Below are positions 34,878-44,284 of a stretch of 64,000 nucleotides of DNA, in pieces (the first letter of the stretch is position 1; every line of letters starts with the position of its first letter). The position numbers and the translations under genes were made by a program. Below the pieces are notes generated by a model, which worked only from the letters and a program-made list of their open reading frames with translations, did not search any database and was not told the DNA's origin. Source of the DNA: Burkholderiales bacterium PBB6. Its GTDB lineage: Bacteria; Pseudomonadota; Gammaproteobacteria; Burkholderiales; Burkholderiaceae_C. The stretch covers positions 405,651 to 469,650 of the forward strand of contig NKIH01000004.1 of assembly GCA_002255925.1 (NCBI GenBank), in the 5' to 3' direction.

Positions 34878-36287
34878 ATGGCTGAATTCAAAGTCGCGCC
34901 GGCTAACGCCACCGCAGGCGAGAAGCTGCTGACCTGGGTGGACAACCGTTTCCCCGCGTCGAAGCTGTACAAGGAGCACCTCTCCGAGTACTACGCGCCG
35001 AAGAACTTCAACTTCTTCTATTTCTTCGGTTCGCTGGCACTGCTGGTGCTGGTGATCCAGATCGTCACCGGCATCTTCCTGGTGATGCATTACAAGCCGG
35101 ACGCCAGCCTGGCGTTCGCCTCGGTGGAATACATCATGCGTGATGTGCCCTGGGGCTGGCTGATCCGCTACATGCACTCGACCGGCGCCTCGGCGTTCTT
35201 CGTGGTCGTGTACATGCACATGTTCCGTGGCCTGATCTACGGCTCGTACCGCAAGCCGCGCGAGCTGGTCTGGATCTTCGGTTGCGCCATCTTCCTGGCG
35301 CTGATGGCTGAAGCCTTCATGGGCTACCTGCTGCCGTGGGGCCAGATGTCCTTCTGGGGCGCCCAGGTGATCGTGAATCTGTTCGCTGCCGTGCCGTTTG
35401 TCGGCCCGGACCTGGCGCTGCTGATCCGCGGTGACTACGTCGTCGGCGACGCCACCCTGAACCGCTTCTTCAGCTTCCACGTCATTGCCGTGCCGCTGGT
35501 GCTGCTGGGCCTGGTGGTCGCGCACATCATCGCGCTGCACGAAGTGGGTTCGAACAACCCGGACGGCGTCGAGATCAAGGGCCCGAACGCTCCGAAGGAT
35601 GCGCAAGGTCACCCGCTGGACGGCATCCCGTTCCACCCGTACTACACGGTGCACGACATCCTGGGTGTCAGCGGCTTCCTGCTGGTGTTCTGCTCGATCA
35701 TCTTCTTCGCGCCTGAGCTGGGTGGGTACTTCCTCGAGTACAACAACTTCATCCCGGCTGACCCGCTGAAGACGCCGCTGCACATCGCCCCGGTCTGGTA
35801 CTTCACGCCGTTCTACTCGATGCTGCGTGCCACGACCGACGTGATGGTCAACGTGCTGTGCGTCATCCTCGGCCTGGCTGCGGTGGGTGCTCTGCTGAAG
35901 GGCCGCCTGAACCTGATCGCCAAGGGCCTGGTGGTGGGTGCTGCGCTCGTCGCCATCCTGCTGCTCAAGACCTTCGACGCGAAGTTCTGGGGCGTGGTGG
36001 TGATGGGTGGTGCAGTCATCATCCTGTTCTTCCTGCCTTGGCTCGACTACAGCCCGGTGAAGTCCATCCGCTACCGTCCGCAGTGGCACAAGGTGCTGTA
36101 CGGCGTGTTTGTCGTGATCTTCGTGGTGCTGGGCTACCTGGGTATCCAGGCGCCATCGACCGTCGGCACGATCGTGTCGCAGGTCGGTACCCTGTTCTAC
36201 TTCGGTTTCTTCCTGCTGATGCCGTGGTGGAGCCAGATCGGCACCTTCAAGCAAGTGCCGGATCGCGTGAACTTCCACCCGCACTGA
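34878..36287 (+). CDS. petB: Cytochrome b of the bc1 complex
   Basis: Membrane core of ubiquinol-cytochrome c reductase, holding two b hemes and both quinone sites. At 469 residues it is longer than mitochondrial cytochrome b (about 380) because of an extended C-terminus, common in betaproteobacteria. Heme-ligand helices include HSTGASAFFVVVYMHMFRG and FFSFHVIAVPLVLLGLVVAH; the Qo-site PEWY equivalent is seen as PVWYFTPFYSMLRA. The start at 34878 (MAEFKVAPANATAG) has a purine-rich leader. Confidence 0.97.
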   Translation: MAEFKVAPANATAGEKLLTWVDNRFPASKLYKEHLSEYYAPKNFNFFYFFGSLALLVLVIQIVTGIFLVMHYKPDASLAFASVEYIMRDVPWGWLIRYMHSTGASAFFVVVYMHMFRGLIYGSYRKPRELVWIFGCAIFLALMAEAFMGYLLPWGQMSFWGAQVIVNLFAAVPFVGPDLALLIRGDYVVGDATLNRFFSFHVIAVPLVLLGLVVAHIIALHEVGSNNPDGVEIKGPNAPKDAQGHPLDGIPFHPYYTVHDILGVSGFLLVFCSIIFFAPELGGYFLEYNNFIPADPLKTPLHIAPVWYFTPFYSMLRATTDVMVNVLCVILGLAAVGALLKGRLNLIAKGLVVGAALVAILLLKTFDAKFWGVVVMGGAVIILFFLPWLDYSPVKSIRYRPQWHKVLYGVFVVIFVVLGYLGIQAPSTVGTIVSQVGTLFYFGFFLLMPWWSQIGTFKQVPDRVNFHPH

Positions 36288-36309
36288 CACCGACGGCAGG
36301 AGCACAACC

Positions 36310-37080
36310 ATGATCAAGAAATTCATTGCTGGCCTCGCCGCAACGCTGTGCCTGATTTCGGGTGCACAGGCCAATTCGGGCGGCGCTCCGTGGGACAAGT
36401 TCCCGACGGAGAAGATGACCGACGTCTCGTCACTGCAAAACGGTGCCAAGCTGTTCGTCAACTACTGCCTGAACTGCCACAGCGCGGCGTACATGCGCTA
36501 CAACCGCATGCGCGACATCGGTCTGACCGAAGAGCAGATCAAGCAGAACCTGATGTTCGCCACCGAAAAGGTCGGCGACACCATGAAGGTTTCGCTGGAT
36601 CCGAAGGAAGCCAAGGCCTTTTTCGGTGGCGTGCCGCCTGACCTGACCGTCATCGCGCGTTCGCGTGCTGGCTCGCAGGGCACTGGTGCCGACTACCTCT
36701 ACACCTACCTGCGTGGTTTCTACCGTGACGACACCCGTCCTACCGGCTGGAACAACACCGCTTTCCCGGGCGTCGGCATGCCGCACGTGCTCTGGCAGCT
36801 GCAGGGCCAGCAGGCGCCGGTGTTCGAGGAAGTCAAGGACGCGCATGATCCGTCCAAGACCGAGCACCACATGACGGGCTTCACCCCCCTGACCAAGGGC
36901 ACGATGACCACCCAGGAATACAACAGCGCCATTGGTGATCTGGTGGCTTTCCTGCAGTGGATGGGCGAGCCGGCCCAGCACCAGCGCTACCGTCTGGGCG
37001 TGATCGTCATCATGTTCCTGGGCGTGTTCATGGTCATCGCCTGGCGACTGAACGCGTCTTTCTGGAAAGACATCAAGTGA
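36310..37080 (+). CDS. petC: Cytochrome c1 of the bc1 complex
   Basis: Heme c subunit transferring electrons from the Rieske protein to soluble cytochrome c. The 256-residue precursor has a Sec signal peptide ending near AQA-N, the heme motif CLNCH (Cys53, Cys56, His57), the axial Met in the later VGMPHVLW region, and a C-terminal membrane anchor (LGVIVIMFLGVFMVIAWRLN). Last gene of petABC, followed by a stem-loop. Confidence 0.96.
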   Translation: MIKKFIAGLAATLCLISGAQANSGGAPWDKFPTEKMTDVSSLQNGAKLFVNYCLNCHSAAYMRYNRMRDIGLTEEQIKQNLMFATEKVGDTMKVSLDPKEAKAFFGGVPPDLTVIARSRAGSQGTGADYLYTYLRGFYRDDTRPTGWNNTAFPGVGMPHVLWQLQGQQAPVFEEVKDAHDPSKTEHHMTGFTPLTKGTMTTQEYNSAIGDLVAFLQWMGEPAQHQRYRLGVIVIMFLGVFMVIAWRLNASFWKDIK

Positions 37081-37086
37081 TCCCCG

Positions 37087-37110
37087 GCCCGGCCGCTGAG
37101 GCGGCTGGGC
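37087..37110 (+). terminator. Stem-loop after petC
   Basis: A 10-bp stem (arm GCCCGGCCGC, one G-U pair in RNA) with a TGAG loop, 6 bp after the petC stop. There is no direct T run; a T-rich stretch follows only about 35 bp later. Likely stabilises or ends the petABC message. Confidence 0.55.
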
Positions 37111-37208
37111 ACCTCGCGCAGTGTGTGCCGCTCAGGCCCACTGCGTTTTTCTGTTTTGTGCGCGCCTCGCGTGCGCCAGTGAACTGCTTCTGAAGGGAGC
37201 TTCCCACC

Positions 37209-37820
37209 ATGATGGTGCTTTACTCCGGAACGACCTGCCCCTATTCGCACCGTTGCCGCTTTGTCCTGTTCGAAAAGGGCATGGACTTCGAAATCCGCGA
37301 CGTCGACCTGTTTGCCAAGCCCGAAGACATCGCGCTGATGAACCCGTACAACGAGGTGCCTATCCTCGTTGAGCGCGACCTCATCCTGTACGAATCGCAC
37401 ATCATCAATGAGTACATTGATGAGCGCTTCCCGCACCCGCAGCTGATGCCCGGAGACCCGGTCGCTCGTGCGCGCGTTCGCCTGTTCCTGTTCAATTTCG
37501 AGAAGGAACTGTTCGCCAACGTGAACATTCTCGAAAGCCGCGGCATCAAGGGCAACGACAAGCAACTGGAAAAGGCCCGGGCGCAGATCCGTGATCGCCT
37601 GACCCAGCTCGCCCCGATCTTCCTGAAGAACAAGTACATGCTGGGCGACGACTTCTCGATGCTCGACGTGGCCATCGCGCCGCTGCTGTGGCGTCTGGAT
37701 TACTACGGCATCGACCTGTCGAAGAACGCAGCTCCGCTGCTGAAGTACGCCGAGCGCATCTTCTCGCGCCCGGCCTACATCGAAGCACTGACGCCTTCCG
37801 AGAAGGTGATGCGCAAGTAA
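37209..37820 (+). CDS. sspA: Stringent starvation protein A (SspA)
   Basis: A GST-fold, RNA polymerase-associated regulator without glutathione activity. The 203-residue protein starts MMVLYSGTTCPYSHRCRFVLFEKGMDFE, typical of SspA, and keeps the conserved NPYNEVPILVERDLILYESHIINEY region. It follows petABC and precedes sspB, an order seen across betaproteobacteria. Two adjacent ATGs make the start uncertain by one codon; GGGAG precedes them. Confidence 0.95.
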   Translation: MMVLYSGTTCPYSHRCRFVLFEKGMDFEIRDVDLFAKPEDIALMNPYNEVPILVERDLILYESHIINEYIDERFPHPQLMPGDPVARARVRLFLFNFEKELFANVNILESRGIKGNDKQLEKARAQIRDRLTQLAPIFLKNKYMLGDDFSMLDVAIAPLLWRLDYYGIDLSKNAAPLLKYAERIFSRPAYIEALTPSEKVMRK

Positions 37821-37835
37821 GCGCGACGGGCCGCC

Positions 37836-38390
37836 ATGAACTCGATCACGCCTCCTGCAGACGCGCAGGGAACCTCCACCCGGCCGTACCTGATCCGTGC
37901 GTTGCACGACTGGTGCACCGACAACGGCTTCACCCCTTACCTCGCGGTGGCGGTGGGCCGTGGTGTCCAGGTGCCGATGGAGTATGTGAAGAACAACGAG
38001 ATCGTGCTGAACGTGGGCTTCGAAGCCACGAGTGGCATGAAGCTCGGCAATGAGTTCATCGAGTTCAAGGCCCGTTTTGGTGGCGTGCCCCGCGAAATCG
38101 TGGTGCCCGTCGACCATGTGGTCGCCATCTACGCCCGTGAAAACGGGCAGGGCATGGCCTTCCCCATGCCGGCGCCTGACGCCGCTGCTGGCGAGACGCC
38201 GGAAGCCGTCGAGGTGATCGACGAGGTGGCCGCTGACTTGAACGCAGCCCGGCCGGTACCCGGCCCCGGTTTGCGCCTGGCCTCTGACGCCGGTGAGTCT
38301 TCGGCCGCTGATGTCCCGGCTCCTGATGATGGTGGTGACGACAACCCGCCTCCGGCCAGCCCGCGACCCGCACTCAAGCGCGTCAAGTAA
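37836..38390 (+). CDS. sspB: ClpXP protease specificity-enhancing factor SspB
   Basis: Adaptor that brings ssrA-tagged proteins to ClpXP. The substrate-binding domain covers about residues 1-115 (RPYLIRALHDWCTDNGFTPY, VLNVGFEATSGMKLG, FGGVPREIVVPV). A long acidic, Pro/Ala-rich linker follows, ending in RPALKRVK, which matches the ClpX-binding tail of E. coli SspB (RPALRVVK). The linker is longer than the enteric one. It starts 15 bp after sspA. Confidence 0.94.
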   Translation: MNSITPPADAQGTSTRPYLIRALHDWCTDNGFTPYLAVAVGRGVQVPMEYVKNNEIVLNVGFEATSGMKLGNEFIEFKARFGGVPREIVVPVDHVVAIYARENGQGMAFPMPAPDAAAGETPEAVEVIDEVAADLNAARPVPGPGLRLASDAGESSAADVPAPDDGGDDNPPPASPRPALKRVK

Positions 38391-38463
38391 GCGCTGTAAC
38401 CGGTTCGGCTTGCCTGTTGCCTCTTCCGGGGCCGGCGCGTCAGGAAGACAGCGCCACAGGCTC

Positions 38464-38469
38464 TAGAAT
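38464..38469 (+). promoter_or_regulatory. Candidate -10 element of tRNA-Thr
   Basis: TAGAAT lies 14 bp before the mature tRNA 5' end, a suitable distance for transcription to begin just ahead of the tRNA. No good -35 match is visible upstream. Confidence 0.45.
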
Positions 38470-38483
38470 GACTTTTTTCACGT

Positions 38484-38559
38484 GCCGGCTTAGCTCAGTT
38501 GGTAGAGCAACCGCCTTGTAAGCGGTAGGTCATCCGTTCGATTCGGATAGCCGGCACCA
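38484..38559 (+). tRNA. tRNA-Thr (anticodon TGT)
   Basis: A 76-nt cloverleaf with an encoded CCA end. The acceptor stem GCCGGCT pairs with the matching 3' arm (AGCCGGC), the D-arm contains GCTCAGTTGGTAGAGC, the anticodon stem ACCGC/GCGGT encloses the loop CTTGTAA (anticodon TGT, reading ACA), and the T-arm has the GTTCGATTC sequence. It sits between sspB and a convergent DciA-like gene. Confidence 0.98.
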
Positions 38560-38578
38560 CCGCCGTCCGCGCGCTCGA

Positions 38579-38899
38579 TCAGGCCTGGGTGGCTTGAACC
38601 TTGACCCGCACCGGCAATGTAGGCCAGCCCTGGTCCGTCAGGACCTGCTCGATCAAGGGCAGGCTCTGCCGCAACTTGGCTCCGACCGCACCGTTGGGCA
38701 CCAGCAGGTTCCAGCCTTCCTCGTCGATGGAGCCAGGGCGTACATGCCGCCGCATGGCCGGTGACAGCACCGGCTGCACCGCCGCAAACCGTTCCTGCGA
38801 TTCGCGCAGCCGTGCCAGCAACTGGCCCAGCATCGCGTTCGCACCGAGGGCTTCGGTGATGGGGCGTGTGTACGGCTGCTGGCGGGCGGGCTTGGACAT
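38579..38899 (-). CDS. DUF721/DciA-like protein
   Basis: A 106-residue protein of the DUF721 family, whose founding members (DciA) help load the replicative helicase DnaB at origins. The conserved core is visible as LRESQERFAAVQPVLSPAMRRHVRPGSIDEEGWNLLVPNGAVGAKLRQSLPLIEQVL, with the W and hydrophobic strand pattern of the domain. The ATG at 38899 was chosen as the first conserved start (MSKPARQQPY). It is divergent from an M23 peptidase gene by 15 bp, with secA next, a usual betaproteobacterial neighbourhood. Confidence 0.82.
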   Translation of the reverse strand: MSKPARQQPYTRPITEALGANAMLGQLLARLRESQERFAAVQPVLSPAMRRHVRPGSIDEEGWNLLVPNGAVGAKLRQSLPLIEQVLTDQGWPTLPVRVKVQATQA

Positions 38900-38914
38900 G
38901 CAGGGAGTGTAGCG

Positions 38915-39994
38915 ATGCAGATCATGATCACCCACAGCGGACTGTCGAAGACACGCACGCTGACTTTCAGTCGTCCGCAACTGGCCATGCTCGCAGCCAC
39001 TGTGGTTGCCACGCTGCTGCTTTTGTCGGGCACGGTGTATCACTTTGTCTTTCTGAAGGCAGCCCAGGAAGGCTGGCCAGTCGTCAGCCAGCTGGTCAAG
39101 CTGGTGGTGCGCGACGAGTTCGCGCAGCGCGACCGGTTCATGCGCGACAACCTCGATGCCATGGCCAACAAGGTCGGCGATCTACAGGCCCGCATGATCA
39201 AGCTGGAAGTGATGGGCGAACGCCTGTCGGGCCTGGCGGGCGTGAAGGCCGATGACCTCAAGGCGCTGCAGCCCGCAGGTGGCGCCACCGCCACGGGGGT
39301 AGGCGGCAAGGGCGGCCCGTTCATCCCGCTGGACCACCCCACCACCGAATTGCTGAACCAGGCGCTTCAGGTGCTGGAGCAACAAGCCGATCTGCGCGGT
39401 GACGTCTTCACCCTGGCCGAATCGCGCCTGTTCGAGAGCCGCCTGACGGCCCTGATGGTGCCCAACACCCGTCCGGTGAATGCGCCGCTGGGCTCGGGCT
39501 TCGGTTTCCGGGCTGACCCGTTCACCGGCCGACCTGCACTGCACACCGGCATGGATTTCGCGGCCGATGTCGGGGCCACCATCGTGTCCGCTGCCGGTGG
39601 CGTGGTGTCTTCAATTGAAATGCACCCGCAGTACGGCCAGCTGCTGGAAATCGACCACGGCAACGGCCTCGTCACCCGGTACGCGCACACCTCGCGCATC
39701 CTCGTGAAGACGGGGGATCTGATCAAGCGGGGCCAGGAAGTGGCCCTGGTCGGCAGCACGGGACGGTCCACCGGGCCGCACCTGCACTTCGAGGTGCTGC
39801 TGGATGGCGTGCCGCAAAACCCGGCACGGTTCCTGGCCAATGGCGGTCAGCCAGCACCGGCCAACGGGCCTGTGGCTGCCAACGCGCCAGCGCGCGTGAA
39901 CCCGGCCATGTCGCCTCAGCTCGCCGCCCCCAACGTGGGTCGAGTGGTGCCAGCGCCCGCCGGCGAGCCGTCCGCCGGCGCGCTCGCTCGCTGA
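38915..39994 (+). CDS. M23-family (LytM) metallopeptidase
   Basis: A 359-residue cell-wall endopeptidase or LytM-type activator. One N-terminal membrane helix (about residues 24-47) anchors it; a helical region follows. The LytM domain (about 190-300) keeps the zinc ligands: HTGMDFA (first His and Asp) and HLHFEV (last His), with the intervening YAHTSRILVKTGD segment. All ligands are present, so it can be an active peptidase. The C-terminus is Ala/Pro-rich. It lies upstream of secA with a 246-bp gap. The start ATG at 38915 overlaps no neighbour. Confidence 0.92.
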   Translation: MQIMITHSGLSKTRTLTFSRPQLAMLAATVVATLLLLSGTVYHFVFLKAAQEGWPVVSQLVKLVVRDEFAQRDRFMRDNLDAMANKVGDLQARMIKLEVMGERLSGLAGVKADDLKALQPAGGATATGVGGKGGPFIPLDHPTTELLNQALQVLEQQADLRGDVFTLAESRLFESRLTALMVPNTRPVNAPLGSGFGFRADPFTGRPALHTGMDFAADVGATIVSAAGGVVSSIEMHPQYGQLLEIDHGNGLVTRYAHTSRILVKTGDLIKRGQEVALVGSTGRSTGPHLHFEVLLDGVPQNPARFLANGGQPAPANGPVAANAPARVNPAMSPQLAAPNVGRVVPAPAGEPSAGALAR

Positions 39995-40240
39995 CCTGCG
40001 CGCACGGCCCGCGTCGTACGCGGGCATTCCCCCGGTAGGCCCAGGTCGTCGTCGCTCGGCCATGGGTGTGCCGGATGCTAAACTTTGACGCTTTGCGACG
40101 CATAGGGCGCTTGCAGGACAGGCAGCCGTCCCCATATCGGGTGGACGGCGATTGCCAAGCCTGGCAAACGTCTGCGCCTGACCGCTGGCACGCCTGCCGC
40201 TGCGGGCGCGTCGCCACTTGTTTTCAGGCCCTGACGCTGC

Positions 40241-42985
<2,745 letters not shown>

Positions 42986-42994
42986 TCTGCTTCT

Positions 42995-43040
42995 CGTCGC
43001 ATCGCCACAGGCTCATCGCTTGAGCTTGTGGTGGGCGACG
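42995..43040 (+). terminator. Long imperfect inverted repeat after secA
   Basis: CCACAGGCTCA pairs with TGAGCTTGTGG (one G-U) around a five-base loop, and outer CGTCGC pairs with GCGACG. It begins 10 bp past the secA stop. There is no T run; it could protect the message end. Confidence 0.5.
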
Positions 43041-43058
43041 ATCCAACCCTTTCCACCG

Positions 43059-43085
43059 CCCCGCCGCAACGCAAGTTCGGCGGGG
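43059..43085 (+). terminator. Terminator-like hairpin before rdgC
   Basis: Perfect 8-bp arms CCCCGCCG/CGGCGGGG with an eleven-base loop, followed by TGTTGCTTT. Probably ends the secA transcript just before rdgC, 22 bp downstream. Confidence 0.6.
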
Positions 43086-43107
43086 TGTTGCTTTCACGAG
43101 GTCACAC

Positions 43108-44124
43108 GTGTTCAAGAATCTGATCGTTTACCGCATCGGCCCGGACTGGACGCCGGATCTGCTGGCCGCCCTCGAAGCGCTCGACAAGGGCCGTTTTGTC
43201 GAGTGTGGTGCCAGCCAGCCGATGTCGCTGGGCTGGGTTGAGCCACGCGGCGTGGCGAATGCACCGCTGATCGAGATGATCGCCGGCCAGTGGCTGCTCA
43301 AGCTGATGGTCGAGCAGAAGATGGTGCCGGGCTCGGTGGTGCGCCGTCGCACCGAAGAGATTGCCGCCCACATCGAGCTGACCACCGGCCGCAAGCCGGG
43401 CAAGAAGCAAACCAAGGAGTTGAAGGAGCAGGCGCTGCTGGAGCTGCTGCCCCAGGCCTTCACCCGCCAGGCGGCGGTGCGCATCTGGATCGACCCGGAA
43501 GCCCGTTTGCTGATGGTGGATGCCACCAGTGCCAAGCGTGCCGAAGACGTGGTGACCGAACTGGTCAAGGCGATGCCGGGCTTTGCCGTGCAGCCACTGC
43601 AGACCACGATGAGCCCGGCTGTGGCGATGTCGCACTGGTTGTCGACCGGTGAGCCGCCGCAGGGCTTCACGGTAGACCGCGAGTGCGAGCTGAAGTCGGC
43701 TGACGAGATGAAGTCGGTGGTGCGTTATGCCCGACACAACCTCGACATCGATGAGGTGCGCGCGCACATCACCCTGGGCAAGCAGCCGACCCGCCTGGCG
43801 CTGACCTGGGCCGGCCGCGTGTCCTTCGTGCTGACCGACCTGCTTCAGATCAAGCGCCTGGCCTTTGATGACGTGGTGTTTGAAAGCACCAAGGGCTCGA
43901 AGTCGACGCCGGAGGAAGCCTTTGATGCCGACGCGGCGATCTCGACCGGCGAGCTCTGCCAGCTGATTCCGGACCTGATCAACGCGCTGGATGGCGAGCT
44001 GCAGCCCGGCGCGATGCCGGCGGAACTCACCGGCACCGCTGTTGCGCCGGCCCCTGCTGCAGCAGCCACCGCTGCCCCCGCAGCCGCGGCCAGCCCCGAC
44101 ACCACCACGGCGCCCTGGGACTGA
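43108..44124 (+). CDS. rdgC: Recombination-associated protein RdgC
   Basis: A ring-shaped DNA-binding dimer that modulates RecA. The start is a GTG at 43108 (FKNLIVYRIGPDW). The 338-residue product shows SLGWVEP, LPGSVVRRRTEEIAAHIE-like and GKKQTKELKEQALLELLPQAF segments that are typical of RdgC, and the acidic interface LIVDAT-like region (LLMVDATSAKRAEDVV). The C-terminus is Ala/Pro-rich. It is not in an operon with the kinase gene: hairpins and a 160-bp gap separate them. Confidence 0.93.
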   Translation: MFKNLIVYRIGPDWTPDLLAALEALDKGRFVECGASQPMSLGWVEPRGVANAPLIEMIAGQWLLKLMVEQKMVPGSVVRRRTEEIAAHIELTTGRKPGKKQTKELKEQALLELLPQAFTRQAAVRIWIDPEARLLMVDATSAKRAEDVVTELVKAMPGFAVQPLQTTMSPAVAMSHWLSTGEPPQGFTVDRECELKSADEMKSVVRYARHNLDIDEVRAHITLGKQPTRLALTWAGRVSFVLTDLLQIKRLAFDDVVFESTKGSKSTPEEAFDADAAISTGELCQLIPDLINALDGELQPGAMPAELTGTAVAPAPAAAATAAPAAAASPDTTTAPWD

Positions 44125-44130
44125 GCGTTG

Positions 44131-44158
44131 GCACCATGTGGGTGCGTCTTGAGCACCC
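44131..44158 (+). promoter_or_regulatory. NtrC-like site GCACC-N5-GGTGC with overlapping hairpin
   Basis: GCACC at 44131-44135 and GGTGC at 44141-44145 match the core of the NtrC binding consensus (5-bp spacing). A further GCACCC at 44153-44158 pairs with GGGTGC as a hairpin with a seven-base loop, so the stretch could also be an rdgC terminator. It lies about 140-150 bp before the permease-kinase start. The two readings cannot be separated by eye. Confidence 0.45.
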
Positions 44159-44161
44159 GCC

Positions 44162-44186
44162 GGGCGCAAAGCGTTGGTTTGCGCCC
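44162..44186 (+). terminator. Perfect inverted repeat after rdgC (GGGCGCAAA arms)
   Basis: GGGCGCAAA and TTTGCGCCC form a perfect 9-bp stem with a seven-base loop. A third copy of GGCGCAAAG occurs at 44227-44235, 50 bp before the permease-kinase start. The repeats may be an rdgC terminator or a set of regulator sites for the kinase gene. Confidence 0.5.
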
Positions 44187-44284
44187 TGATTTCGCCCTGC
44201 AACAGTGCGAAACGGCGTCGGTTCATGGCGCAAAGGTGGTGCGCTTCTTGAATGAACAGGGTAGGCCCCTTGACCTGCCCGTTC

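Noticed and set aside
34104..36461. A 785-codon minus-strand frame opposite petA and petB
   Set aside because: It is a shadow of cytochrome b and Rieske genes, His/Gln/Arg-rich and without domains.
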